64,000 nt of DNA, from NCBI RefSeq assembly GCF_900110425.1, contig NZ_FODS01000005.1, positions 62,001 through 126,000 on the forward strand. The letters run 5' to 3'. A program made the position numbers and the translations under genes. This document shows, piece after piece, positions 9,114 to 17,844 of this stretch. Numbering within the stretch: position 1 is the stretch's first letter; the number at the start of each line of letters is the position of its first letter. The notes beneath the pieces were generated by a model that was given only the letters and a program-made list of their open reading frames with translations, was not told the DNA's origin and did no database searches. The stretch comes from Salinihabitans flavidus. Lineage in GTDB: Bacteria; Pseudomonadota; Alphaproteobacteria; Rhodobacterales; Rhodobacteraceae.

Positions 9114-10121
9114 TCACGTCCCGGACTGTCGCAGGCGGAATCGGTCACGGTAGGCGGACGGTGTCATGCCGCTGTGACGCTTGAAGACGCGCCGGAACGA
9201 GACCACGTCGCCATAGCCGACCGCCCGGCCAACCTGCTTGATTGATGGCGCCCCATCTTCAAGCATGGTCCGGGCGGCGGCGATGCGGACCATCTGGAGA
9301 TACGCTCCCGGCTGATGGCCCGTGGCTTCATTGAAACGTCGCATGAGATTTCGGCGACTCATGTTCACGGCCTCGGCAAGTTCTTCAAGGGTCACGTCGC
9401 GATCGAAGGTCTTGCTGATTTGGTTCTCCACTTGCCGCACCTTCGCATCATCGTGCGGCCGCGCCACTGGCAGGAACGCGTAGCCCGACTGGTTGAGACG
9501 CGGCATGTCAAGCAGGAGTGCCTTGGAGCATTCAACGGCCACCCTGTGACCGCATAGGCGTTCGACAAGGTAGAGGCTGAGATCGGTGGCCGCGTTCACA
9601 CCTCCGCCGCAGAACAACCCCGCATCCTCCGTGATGAGCAGATCCGTGCGCCAGTCCACCTTTGGATAGCGTTGCCGGAATGTCTCTGCCACACCCCAGT
9701 AGGTGGTGGCACGCCGCCCGTCGAGCAGCCCGGCTTCGGCCAGGAACGCCACGCCTGAGCAGACGCCGGCGAGCATCGAGCCATTCGCGTAGCGTTGAGA
9801 AAGCCATGGCAATAGCGCCGCATGACGCGACATCCATTCTGACGGCAGGGGCCCGGACGCCGAAACCAGCACGAGATCAGCATGGCCGACATCCGCAATG
9901 GCGCGATCCGGTGCTATCCGCAGGCCATGAGCTGTCTCGATCGGATCGCCGTCTATCGAGGCCATGGAGACGCGGAACCGCGGCTGAGGGTCCACACCCC
10001 GCATCTCGTTCCACATGCCGCCAGCCGATGCGAAGACTTCGATCGGACCGATTGCCGTAGAAGCGTGGCCCTCGTTGACCAACACGACCACGATGTCCAG
10101 CTTGTCACTACTCCGTTCCAT
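9114..10121 (-). CDS. GlxA-family transcriptional regulator (DJ-1/PfpI domain plus AraC HTH)
   Basis: A cytoplasmic one-component regulator of 335 residues from ATG 10121 (MERSSDKLDIVVV); the open frame begins earlier but the extension is not family-like. Residues about 8-185 form a DJ-1/PfpI-type glutamine-amidotransferase-like sensor domain, with the nucleophile-elbow Cys in AGVCSGVAFLAEAGLLDGR (Cys 121). Residues about 235-330 form an AraC/XylS double helix-turn-helix (LEELAEAVNMSRRNLMRRF and the second helix around AVGYGDVVSFRRVFKRHSG). Family members often control amino-acid or quaternary-amine catabolism. It is divergent from the DUF4242-like gene, 168 bases away, which is its most likely target. 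The effector is unknown. Confidence 0.9.
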   Translation of the reverse strand: MERSSDKLDIVVVLVNEGHASTAIGPIEVFASAGGMWNEMRGVDPQPRFRVSMASIDGDPIETAHGLRIAPDRAIADVGHADLVLVSASGPLPSEWMSRHAALLPWLSQRYANGSMLAGVCSGVAFLAEAGLLDGRRATTYWGVAETFRQRYPKVDWRTDLLITEDAGLFCGGGVNAATDLSLYLVERLCGHRVAVECSKALLLDMPRLNQSGYAFLPVARPHDDAKVRQVENQISKTFDRDVTLEELAEAVNMSRRNLMRRFNEATGHQPGAYLQMVRIAAARTMLEDGAPSIKQVGRAVGYGDVVSFRRVFKRHSGMTPSAYRDRFRLRQSGT

Positions 10122-10289
10122 GCTTTCGCTCGCCACTTGGACCGATCTTGGCCAAATCCCGTCACCGAATCCAGTCGCAAGCGCCTGTATGGCGCTTTCA
10201 CCTCCCCCATTTGGCACTGGCAGCCGCTTATCTCATGCGTATCGAACGCCTATTCTGGCGTCAGAAGAGAGGATTGAAAGGAGGCGACA

Positions 10290-10586
10290 ATGGATCTTTA
10301 CATCATCCGCAGACATGGCATCTGGGCGAGCGATGCGGAGCTTCAGGCCACCGGCGAGGAATCGATCCGGGTCGGCGAAGACATGAAGGACCGACTTCGC
10401 TGGATTCGCAGCTATGCCGTCAACGAAGAAGATGGCCGCATCGGATCAGTTTGCATCTACGAGGCCAGCGATCCGGACGCAATCCGCGAGCATGGGCGCC
10501 GCATCGGGGCTCCGAGCGAGGATTTCCAGATCGTGCGCGGCTTGACGGTTCAGCGGCCCGATCCGGAACCGGCCCCGACGTCCTGA
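10290..10586 (+). CDS. DUF4242-like small protein
   Basis: A 98-residue protein beginning MDLYIIRRHGIWASDAEL, with one of the strongest ribosome-binding sites in the window (AAAGGAGG, about 5-6 bases upstream of the ATG). The pattern LRWIRSYAVNEEDGRIGSVCIYEASDPDAIREHGRRIGAP matches the ferredoxin-like DUF4242 family (sometimes called nickel-binding after SCO4226). In that family the SY, the CIYEA strand and the RR.GAP end are conserved. No signal peptide or membrane segment is seen. A small sensory or binding role is possible, but none can be assigned. It is divergent from the GlxA-type regulator. Confidence 0.75.
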   Translation: MDLYIIRRHGIWASDAELQATGEESIRVGEDMKDRLRWIRSYAVNEEDGRIGSVCIYEASDPDAIREHGRRIGAPSEDFQIVRGLTVQRPDPEPAPTS

Positions 10587-10595
10587 CAAATCTTC

Positions 10596-10633
10596 GGGTG
10601 GCGGAGGCAGGGCGGTGTCTTGCCTCGCCACCC
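10596..10633 (+). terminator. Hairpin after the DUF4242-like gene
   Basis: GGGTGGCG/CGCCACCC (8 pairs) continues, after one bulged G, into AGGCA/TGCCT (5 pairs) around an 11-base loop. It starts nine bases after the stop codon. Only a short TTT follows, so it is either a weak intrinsic terminator or an mRNA-end stabiliser. Confidence 0.5.
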
Positions 10634-10714
10634 TTTGCGTACCGCATCGCTCCGGTGCCTTGCCGTTCCGGGGCAGGCATCGACCAACGAGGGACGGGTG
10701 CGCGGCCGGCCTTC

Positions 10715-10782
10715 CCCCCGGCGCAGCGGCAGGCGCGGATGTGAAAAATCCTGAAACTCCGGCGGGACAAACAGCAATCTGA
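10715..10782 (+). repeat. 68-bp direct repeat, copy 2
   Basis: Counterpart of 8941-9008. Positions 10753-10782 match 8979-9008 at all 30 bases; the upstream 38 bases match at most positions. It lies in the 490-base gap 10587-11077, which otherwise contains hairpins but no convincing gene. Confidence 0.8.
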
Positions 10783-10921
10783 AGAAGACGGCTCCGCGCC
10801 GCTGTCCGGAATGGACAGAAATTCACGATTGAGGGGCGGGTGCCGGTTCGCTTCTGGGTCGATTTGTCATGGCCGCCTTGCCCCGTGCGCGGGATCAAGG
10901 CGCGGAACGCGCCGCCGCGCA

Positions 10922-10949
10922 GCGCCCGTCCGCCCCATCGGGCGGGCGC
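10922..10949. other. Strong GC hairpin in the 10587-11077 gap
   Basis: GCGCCCGTCCG and CGGGCGGGCGC form an 11-pair stem (one G-T pair) around a CCCCAT loop. No T-run follows on either strand. The surrounding 10783-11020 stretch has no gene that I can support. Confidence 0.45.
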
Positions 10950-11020
10950 ACTTGCGACGTATCAAGCCTTTGACAACAGGGGGTATTGGGCGGGCATAAA
11001 CTGCCATCCGGGGACGTTTC

Positions 11021-11044
11021 GGCGCCCACCCGCGGACGGGCGCC
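11021..11044 (-). terminator. Hairpin downstream of the MBL persulfide-dioxygenase-like gene
   Basis: GGCGCCC/GGGCGCC form a seven-pair stem with a ten-base loop, 33 bases beyond the stop of the minus-strand MBL gene. There is no T-run, so Rho-independent termination would be weak. Confidence 0.35.
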
Positions 11045-11077
11045 GCACGGCGCCTCACCGACGCCCCGCCAGTCGCC

Positions 11078-11953
11078 TTACCGCGGCTCGAAGTAGTTGA
11101 GCGGCAGCTTGAGGAAGCTGCGCCCGTTGCCCTCGGGCTCCGGCAGGCGCCCGCCGCGAATGTTCACCTGCAACGCCGCCAGCATCAACTTGGGCAGGGG
11201 CAGGGTGGCATCGCGCGCGTCGCGCACCTCGCGGTAGTCCGCCTCTGACGGTGCGTCGCGGAAATGGATGTTGGCCGCCTTGTGCTCGGCCACCGTCGCC
11301 TCGCACTGCGCCTCGCGCCCCTCGGGGGCATAGTCATGGCCGACGAAGATCCGCGTTGCATCGGGCAGGGAGAGGATCTTCTGGATGCTCTCGTAGAGCT
11401 CTTTCGAACTGCCGCCGGGGAAATCGGCGCGGCTCGACCCGCTGTCGGGCATCATCAGCGTGTCATGCACGAAGGCCGCGTCGCCCGCCACATAGGTGAT
11501 GGAGGCCATCGTGTGACCGGGCGAGAAGATCACCTTCACCGGCACCTCGCCCACCGTGAATTCCTCGCCATCCTTGAACAGGCGGTCCCACTGGCGGCCA
11601 TCGGTGGGGAAATCGTCGGGCAGGTTGTAGATCTCCTTCCAGAGCTTCTGAACCTTGACCACATGCTCCCCGATGGCCGTGGGCGTGTTCAGCTTTTCGG
11701 CCAGCCAGGGCGCGGCGGAAAAGTGGTCGGCATGCGGATGGGTGTCGAGAATCCATTCCACCGCGATCCCGGCGTCGCGTACATAATCGAGGATCGCCTG
11801 CGCATTTTCCATCCGGGTCGCGCCGGACAGCGGGTCGAAATCCATCACCGGATCGACGATCGCGCCCGTCATCGTGTCGGGGTCGTGGAACACATATTGC
11901 CAGCTTCCGGTCGGCTCGTCCCAGAATGTCTTGACCACGGGGCTCTGTGCCAT
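11078..11953 (-). CDS. MBL-fold hydrolase, persulfide dioxygenase-like (Blh/ETHE1 group)
   Basis: A 291-residue cytoplasmic metallo-beta-lactamase-fold protein from ATG 11953 (MAQSPVVKTF), with AAAGGAG about eight bases upstream. Metal ligands are intact: HPHADH at 72-77, His147 (SPGHTMAS), Asp164 or Asp170 (HDTLMMPD) and His206 (VGHDYAPEGR). The VFHDPDTMTGAIVDPV start and the DADTL-like segment replaced by HDTLMMPDSGSSRADFPGG are typical of the ETHE1/Blh group. Such enzymes oxidise glutathione persulfide to sulfite with a single iron. A glyoxalase-II-like thioesterase role is the main alternative. A candidate operator lies upstream at 12064-12091. No sulfurtransferase or BigR gene is adjacent. 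Confidence 0.82.
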   Translation of the reverse strand: MAQSPVVKTFWDEPTGSWQYVFHDPDTMTGAIVDPVMDFDPLSGATRMENAQAILDYVRDAGIAVEWILDTHPHADHFSAAPWLAEKLNTPTAIGEHVVKVQKLWKEIYNLPDDFPTDGRQWDRLFKDGEEFTVGEVPVKVIFSPGHTMASITYVAGDAAFVHDTLMMPDSGSSRADFPGGSSKELYESIQKILSLPDATRIFVGHDYAPEGREAQCEATVAEHKAANIHFRDAPSEADYREVRDARDATLPLPKLMLAALQVNIRGGRLPEPEGNGRSFLKLPLNYFEPR

Positions 11954-12063
11954 TTCAAACTCCTTTGCCTCATGCGTGCCGGGGCAGGGGCCCCGTGCGT
12001 CTGTAGATCTGCGCCGGTGCGGATTGCCTCCGGTGCGGTTGCCCCTCCATGTAGGGGTTCTGC

Positions 12064-12091
12064 GAACATATTCAAATAAAGAAATTTGTTC
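12064..12091. promoter_or_regulatory. Candidate operator for the MBL gene (SqrR/BigR-like box)
   Basis: An imperfect palindrome, GAACATATT with AATTTGTTC around a ten-base centre (8 of 9 pairs), lies about 110 bases upstream of the MBL start. Its inner part reads ATTC-N8-AAAT, one base from the ATTC-N8-GAAT box known for SqrR of Rhodobacter capsulatus. The region is much more AT-rich than its surroundings. The assignment to a regulator is inference. Confidence 0.4.
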
Positions 12092-12149
12092 TCCGGTCCG
12101 ACCGTCACACGGGCCCTTTCTCCCGCACCATCCGAACCGCGTGCCGGTA

Positions 12150-12182
12150 TCTGGCACCGATACAATATCGACGTTTTACCGA
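12150..12182 (-). repeat. Phased 11-bp tandem repeat, site A (3 units)
   Basis: Read on the minus strand, three consecutive 11-base units are TCGGTAAAACG, TCGATATTGTA and TCGGTGCCAGA. It lies 16 bases beyond the stop of the stress-protein-like gene and upstream of the MBL gene. Related arrays are at 17845-17888, 35448-35480 and 46837-46880. Confidence 0.75.
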
Positions 12183-12198
12183 CGCGATGCAGACAGCC

Positions 12199-12912
12199 TT
12201 AGTCCGGCTCCGGGGCAGGGGGGATCTGCGTGCTGTGCTCCAGCGTCCGGCACAGCGCGGAGGCCCCCATCACAAGCACCGGCGCGCGCGCCGCATCGAC
12301 CAGCTGCCGGATCTGCTCGGCCTCCCGAAAGGGGCCGTTCCCGGCGTCCGTCACCACCGCGCAAACCGAAAGGCGCCCAATTTTTTCAATGACTTGCGAA
12401 GCATCCCCCGCCACCGTGCGCACCGATGTGCCAAGCGCGCGCGCCAGCGTCTCGGCCAGTTGCCCGGCCCCGTCCTGCGCGCCGTCCCCGGGCAGCACGG
12501 CCACCACCTCGCCGGCGTGGCGCCCCAGTTTGCGATGCCCGATCAAAAGCCAGTCCCACTCCCGCGCGGCAAGACAAAGCGCGCCCACCGTCTCTCCCTC
12601 TCTCCGCTCGAAGCTCCAGCTTGCGGCGCGCCTTTTCGCCATATCCGTCAGCAGGTTACGAAAGGCGATCGCCTCCTGTTCCCACAGCCGCGCGCGTTCC
12701 TGAGGCGGCGGCACCAGACGCTGTGCGCCGCGCAACGTCACAACCCGCTGCGCTTGCGAGATCGCGCCTTCGAAGACGCCGCTTTCCTCCAGCAAAAGTC
12801 CGCCAAGATCGGCCCGCACCATCTCCGCGAGCCGCTCCGCGATCATCAGCGCCGCGCGCGCATCGGCATAGCTGCCCGCGCCGACAAGGATACGGATGTG
12901 CGTCTCTTCCAT
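12199..12912 (-). CDS. Universal-stress-protein-like protein paired with a Lon-like protease
   Basis: A soluble 237-residue protein that I do not recognise with certainty. Features suggest a Rossmann-like USP fold: an N-terminal beta strand then helix (IRILVGAGSYADARAALMIAERLAEMV), GLLLEES, a central WDWLLIGHRKLGRH, and a second alternating half ending APVLVMGASAL. A classical ATP-binding GxxGxS signature is not clear. A strong Shine-Dalgarno (GGGGGAGG) lies inside the protease gene's 3' end, and the ATG follows the protease stop by one base, so the two are co-transcribed. A role as stress sensor or adaptor for the protease is conceivable but unproven. Confidence 0.6.
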   Translation of the reverse strand: MEETHIRILVGAGSYADARAALMIAERLAEMVRADLGGLLLEESGVFEGAISQAQRVVTLRGAQRLVPPPQERARLWEQEAIAFRNLLTDMAKRRAASWSFERREGETVGALCLAAREWDWLLIGHRKLGRHAGEVVAVLPGDGAQDGAGQLAETLARALGTSVRTVAGDASQVIEKIGRLSVCAVVTDAGNGPFREAEQIRQLVDAARAPVLVMGASALCRTLEHSTQIPPAPEPD

Positions 12913-12913
12913 A

Positions 12914-15370
12914 TCACGCCTCCCCCTTTTCCTGCGCCTTCAGCGTTTGGGCGAAATTCTGACGTTGATGCGCGAATTCAACGAGTTGCGCCTCCACGAG
13001 CGCGTTCACGCTCTCGGCCTCATAGGCGCCATCCGCCCCGCGCCTCCCGGCCTTTCGCCCGGTCAGGATCGCGATTCCCTCGTCGATGGTCTCGATCGCG
13101 AAGATGCGGAAGTTGCCCGCCTCCACCGCCTCGGCCACCTCCGCGCGCAGCATGAGATGCTCCACGTTCGATCTAGGAATGATCACCCCCTGATCGCCCG
13201 TCAGCCCCCGCTCCTGGCAGGTCTCGAAGAAGCCTTCGATCTTTTCGTTGACCCCGCCGATGGCCTGCACCTTTCCGGTCTGATCCACCGATCCCGTGAC
13301 CGCGAAGTTCTGCCCCACCGGCAGCTCGGACAGCGCCGACAGAAGCGCGAAAAGCTCCGCCGCCGAGGCGCTGTCGCCATCCACCCCGCCATAGGTCTGT
13401 TCGAACACGAGGCTGGCATGCAGTGAGAACGGCACATCGAGCGCGTAGGTCGCGCTCAGATAGCCGCCGAGGATCAGCACCCCCTTGGAATGCAGCGGCC
13501 CGCCAAGCTCCACCTCGCGCTCGATGTCGATGAGCTTGCCCGCCCCCATCCGGGTGCGCGCGGTGATCCGTGACGGCTGCCCGAAGCGAAACCCGCCGAA
13601 GCCGACGACCGACAGCCCGTTGACCTGCCCCACGGCGCCGCCCTCGGTCTCGATCAGAAGGGTGCGCCGCGCCACCGCTTCGCGCATCCGGTCCTTGACC
13701 CGCGAGGCGCGACGCTCGCGCTGGCTCACGGCGTGCGCGACATCGTCTGCGCCCACGGTATCCCGGCCATCCTCGCCGGCGTAGTGGTCGGCCTCCCGTA
13801 GCAGATCGCCCATCTTGCCCAGATGCAGGCTCAGCTTGGTGCTGTCGTCGGCCAGCCGCAGCGATTCGTCGATCAGCCGCGCCACGCCGTCGGCGGCGAT
13901 CGGGCGCAGCCCGTCGCGCCGGGCCCGCGTGCCGATCAGCCGGGCATAGAGCGCCTGCGACTCCGGGCTGCGGTCGATGGTTTCCTCGAAATCCGCCTCC
14001 AGCTTGAAAAGCTCGAGGAAATCGGGGTCGTAGTTCACCAGAAGCGAATAAAGCAGCCGATCCCCGATCAGCACCACCCGCAGATCGAGCGGTATGGGGT
14101 CCGGCTCCAGCGAGGTGGTGGACATCATGCCGACCCGTTCGGCCATCGACGTGATGGTGATCGACCGGCTTTGCAGGCATTGCTTGAGCGCGGGCCAGGC
14201 CATCGGCTCGGACAGGATACGCCGCGCATCGAGCACCAGATAGCCACCGTTGGCCCGGTGCAGCGCGCCGGGTTTGATCATGGTGAAATTCGTCATCAGC
14301 GCGCCCATGTGCGAGACATGCTCGATCCGGCCCGTCACCCGGTCCAACGTCGGAAGGGTCTCGGTCTCCAGCGGGGCCCCCGCCTTCGATTCCGCGCCAT
14401 GCGAAACCATGACATTGACTGAATAGCGAAACAGGCGCGGATCGCGGTGCGCCTTGCCCACGTTGTCATGCACGAAGGGCGCGCCGTCCTCGCCCTGCTG
14501 CTCCGAAGTCAGGAACAGTTCGGCGTTGGCGGTCATGTCCTTGCGCACGGCGCGCAGGTACTCCTGTACATCGGGCAGGTCGTCAAAGGCGTGCAGCACC
14601 TCATCGACCCGCGCTGAAACCACCTGTCCTGTCATTTCGGAGTTGAGTTCATCGACCTTGCGGCGCCGCTCCCGTTCGATCTTGGGCGCGGCCTGAAGCA
14701 CCTCGGTCAGTTCCTCCTGAAGACTGTCGATCTTGTCCTGTATGGCCTTCTGCTCGTCCTCGGGCAGCTTGTTGAATTCCTCGGCCTTGAGCACCTTGCC
14801 GTCACGGATCGCGGTCAGCATGAACCCCATCGGCGTGCGCATGAGCGCGATACCCTCCGCTTTCGCCTTATCGGCGAAATCGGCCATCGCGCTTTCCTGA
14901 CGCGAACCGTATTCCTGTTCCAGCGTGCGGCGCGTGGTCTGGTATTCGTCGGATTCGAACAGCGCCGGGATGTCGATGGCCAGATCGTCCACGAGATCTT
15001 CCATCTCGCGGCGCAACGCCTGCGCCCGCCCCGGCGGCAGCCGAAGTGCGACGGGCCGGTGCGGCGCGTCGAAATTGTTGACATAGGCCCAGTCGTTCGG
15101 CGCGGAGCGTCCGCGCGAATGATCCTGAAGAAACCCGCGCACCGCGTCATGGCGCCCCGTGCCCGAGGGTCCAAGCACGAAGAGGTTGAAATCGTGATGC
15201 CGCATCCCGGCGGCCAGCCCGATCGCATCCATTGCCCGATCCTGACCGATCAGACCCTCCAGCGGCTCAAGATCCTTCGTCGTTTCGAAGTCGAGCGTTC
15301 CGGGCGCGCAGCAGTGCCGGATCTGCTCGACCGGCACGATCAGATCGTCAAAGCCGTTTTCGTCTGCCAT
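12914..15370 (-). CDS. LonH/YcbZ-like ATP-dependent protease (AAA_32 plus Lon protease domain)
   Basis: An 818-residue cytoplasmic protease from ATG 15370 (MADENGFDDL), with GGAGGGG just upstream; an in-frame TTG at 15388 is less likely. The N-terminal AAA-type region has GPSGTGR at 67-73, where Arg replaces the usual P-loop Lys. As far as I recall this is normal for the AAA_32 family. A long coiled-coil insert follows (about 150-260), then a sensor and Walker B region (NGGYLVLDARRILSEP). The C-terminal Lon proteolytic domain has the dyad Ser667 (GVDGDSASAAE) and Lys710 (GGVNEKIEGFF), 43 residues apart as in Lon. It is first gene of a two-gene operon and divergent from glcB. Confidence 0.9.
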   Translation of the reverse strand: MADENGFDDLIVPVEQIRHCCAPGTLDFETTKDLEPLEGLIGQDRAMDAIGLAAGMRHHDFNLFVLGPSGTGRHDAVRGFLQDHSRGRSAPNDWAYVNNFDAPHRPVALRLPPGRAQALRREMEDLVDDLAIDIPALFESDEYQTTRRTLEQEYGSRQESAMADFADKAKAEGIALMRTPMGFMLTAIRDGKVLKAEEFNKLPEDEQKAIQDKIDSLQEELTEVLQAAPKIERERRRKVDELNSEMTGQVVSARVDEVLHAFDDLPDVQEYLRAVRKDMTANAELFLTSEQQGEDGAPFVHDNVGKAHRDPRLFRYSVNVMVSHGAESKAGAPLETETLPTLDRVTGRIEHVSHMGALMTNFTMIKPGALHRANGGYLVLDARRILSEPMAWPALKQCLQSRSITITSMAERVGMMSTTSLEPDPIPLDLRVVLIGDRLLYSLLVNYDPDFLELFKLEADFEETIDRSPESQALYARLIGTRARRDGLRPIAADGVARLIDESLRLADDSTKLSLHLGKMGDLLREADHYAGEDGRDTVGADDVAHAVSQRERRASRVKDRMREAVARRTLLIETEGGAVGQVNGLSVVGFGGFRFGQPSRITARTRMGAGKLIDIEREVELGGPLHSKGVLILGGYLSATYALDVPFSLHASLVFEQTYGGVDGDSASAAELFALLSALSELPVGQNFAVTGSVDQTGKVQAIGGVNEKIEGFFETCQERGLTGDQGVIIPRSNVEHLMLRAEVAEAVEAGNFRIFAIETIDEGIAILTGRKAGRRGADGAYEAESVNALVEAQLVEFAHQRQNFAQTLKAQEKGEA

Positions 15371-15590
15371 CGTTCGCCCCTCCGTCAACCTCGCGTTTGC
15401 GACCTTGTCGGCACAGCCTGCGCGAGACCATGATCTGCGTCAATCGCACACCCTCCGCTGCGGGGGCAGGGGTCCGGCAACAGACCGCCCTTCCGCGACT
15501 CGTTGGACAATGCCCCTTGTTGCCGATCGGAAACTTCTGTTCTAATTCGCGGCATGCAGATGCGCACCGACACGAAGGGGAGATGGAGAC

Positions 15591-17738
15591 GTGACTGACC
15601 GGATCGAGAAGAGCGGGCTGCAAGTCTCGCCCGAATACGTGGAGTTCATCGAGAAACGGGCGCTTCCGGGCACCGGCGTTGGACCGGACACCTTCTGGTC
15701 GGGGCTGAGCCGCCTTGCGCATGAGATGGGGCCGAAGAATCACGCGCTTCTCGACGTGCGCGAGGACATGCAGCAGCAGATCGACGCATGGCATGTCGCC
15801 CGACGCGGCCAGCCGCATGATCACGAGGCCTACAAGGCGTTTCTGGCCGACATCGGCTATCTGCGCGCCGAGGGTCCCGATTTCGAGATCGAGACCGATA
15901 ACGTGGACCCCGAGATCGCCGAGGTGCCGGGCCCGCAGCTTGTCGTGCCGATCACCAACGCGCGTTATGCGCTCAACGCCGCCAACGCGCGTTGGGGCTC
16001 TCTCTACGATTGCCTTTACGGCACCGACGCGATGGGAAGCCCCGCGCCGGCGGGCGGCTATGACAAGGGACGCGGCGCCCGCGTTGTGGCGCGCGCGCGG
16101 GTGTTTCTCGACGAAGCCTTCCCCATCGAGGGCAAAAGCCACGCCGACGTGCGGCGCTACCATGTGCGCGACGGCGCGCTTCTGATCGACGACTGCCCGT
16201 TGATGCAGCCGGAAAAATTCGTTGGCTACAAGGGCAACCCCAAGGCGCCCGACGCGGTTCTGCTGCGCAACAACGGGCTGCATGTGGAACTGGTCTTCGA
16301 CAGGGCGCATTTCATCGGCGCGCGCGATCAGGCGCTTCTGGCCGATGTCGTGATCGAAAGCGCCATGTCCGCGATCATGGATTGCGAGGATTCGGTCGCC
16401 TGCGTCGATGCCGAGGACAAGGTGGAGGCCTATGCCAACTGGCTCGGCCTGATGAAGGGCGAGCTGACCGCCAAGGTGGACAAGGGCGGCAAGACGCTCA
16501 CCCGCCGCCTGAACGCGGATCGGACCTACACCGCGCCGGATGGCGGCCCGCTCACCCTCAAGGCGCGCGCGCTGATGTGGGTGCGCAATGTCGGCCACCT
16601 GATGACCAACCCAACGGCGCTCACCCGCGATGGCGAAGAGATATTCGAGGGGCTTCTGGACGCGCTGACCACGGTGATGATCGCCATGCACGATCTGAAC
16701 CGCGAGGGCGGCAATTCGGTCAAGGGGTCCGTCTATATCGTGAAGCCCAAGATGCACGGCCCCGACGAGGTTGCCTTTTCCGACGAGATTTTCGCGATGG
16801 TCGAGGACATCCTCGGCCTGCCGCGCCACACCGTGAAGATCGGCGTGATGGACGAGGAGCGCCGCACCTCCATCAACCTCAAGGAATGTATCCGCGCCGC
16901 GAAACACCGCGTGGCCTTCATCAACACCGGCTTTCTCGACCGGACGGGCGACGAGATCCACACCTCGATGGAGGCCGGGCCCTTCAGCCGCAAGGAATTC
17001 ATCAAGCGCAAGGCGTGGATCACCGCCTATGAAAACCAGAACGTCGATATCGGGCTGGAATGCGGGCTTCAGGGCCGCGCGCAGATCGGCAAGGGCATGT
17101 GGGCCATGCCCGACCTCATGGCCGCGATGCTGGAAGCGAAGATCGAACACCCTAAGGCGGGCGCCAACTGCGCATGGGTGCCGTCGCCCACAGCCGCCAC
17201 GCTGCACGCGCTGCATTACCACAAGGTCGACGTGAAGGCGGTGCAGGACAGGCTCAAGGCCGGGGGGCGGCGCGCCTACGTGGACACGCTGCTCGATATT
17301 CCGCTGGCCGAATATCGCAAGTGGTCCGATGACATGATCCGGCGCGAGGTGGAGAACAACGCGCAGGGCATTCTCGGCTATGTGGTGCGCTGGATCGATC
17401 AGGGGGTGGGCTGCTCCAAGGTGCCCGATCTCAACGATGTCGGCCTGATGGAAGATCGCGCCACCTGCCGCATCTCGGCGCAGCATATCGCCAACTGGCT
17501 GCATCACGACGTGGTCAACGCGCAGGAAGTGATGGCCGCCCTGCGCAAGATGGCCGCCGTGGTGGACGACCAGAACGCGGACGATCCGGCCTATCGCCCG
17601 ATGGCGCCGGGATATGACGGCATCGCCTTTCAGGCGGCCTGCGATCTGGTGTTCAAGGGCCGGGTGCAGCCCTCCGGCTACACCGAGCCGGTGCTGCATG
17701 CCCGGCGCAAGGAGTTGAAGGCGACCCTGCGCGGCTGA
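15591..17738 (+). CDS. glcB: Malate synthase G
   Basis: Condenses glyoxylate with acetyl-CoA to malate in the cytosol, in the glyoxylate shunt or glycolate use. The length of 715 residues fits isoform G (about 720), not the shorter isoform A. It starts at GTG 15591 after AAGGGGAGATGGAG. Family segments include [34 protein letters not shown] with the catalytic-region acidic residues, [22 protein letters not shown] and GIKIG-like [21 protein letters not shown]. The C-terminal domain carries [33 protein letters not shown]. No isocitrate lyase gene is in the window. A strong hairpin follows the stop. Confidence 0.97.
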   Translation: MTDRIEKSGLQVSPEYVEFIEKRALPGTGVGPDTFWSGLSRLAHEMGPKNHALLDVREDMQQQIDAWHVARRGQPHDHEAYKAFLADIGYLRAEGPDFEIETDNVDPEIAEVPGPQLVVPITNARYALNAANARWGSLYDCLYGTDAMGSPAPAGGYDKGRGARVVARARVFLDEAFPIEGKSHADVRRYHVRDGALLIDDCPLMQPEKFVGYKGNPKAPDAVLLRNNGLHVELVFDRAHFIGARDQALLADVVIESAMSAIMDCEDSVACVDAEDKVEAYANWLGLMKGELTAKVDKGGKTLTRRLNADRTYTAPDGGPLTLKARALMWVRNVGHLMTNPTALTRDGEEIFEGLLDALTTVMIAMHDLNREGGNSVKGSVYIVKPKMHGPDEVAFSDEIFAMVEDILGLPRHTVKIGVMDEERRTSINLKECIRAAKHRVAFINTGFLDRTGDEIHTSMEAGPFSRKEFIKRKAWITAYENQNVDIGLECGLQGRAQIGKGMWAMPDLMAAMLEAKIEHPKAGANCAWVPSPTAATLHALHYHKVDVKAVQDRLKAGGRRAYVDTLLDIPLAEYRKWSDDMIRREVENNAQGILGYVVRWIDQGVGCSKVPDLNDVGLMEDRATCRISAQHIANWLHHDVVNAQEVMAALRKMAAVVDDQNADDPAYRPMAPGYDGIAFQAACDLVFKGRVQPSGYTEPVLHARRKELKATLRG

Positions 17739-17760
17739 TCGGTCGGCCATGCGAGCCACG

Positions 17761-17783
17761 GGCCGGGCGGGCAACGCCCGGCC
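17761..17783 (+). terminator. Hairpin terminator after glcB
   Basis: GGCCGGGCG/CGCCCGGCC form nine perfect pairs around a GGCAA loop, 22 bases after the glcB stop. The stem is followed by TT only, so termination may be assisted. Confidence 0.55.
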
Positions 17784-17844
17784 TTCGCCGCCGAAACGCA
17801 ACGCACGCGCCATTAAACATGCACCGAAACCGCGCCGTGCCGAC

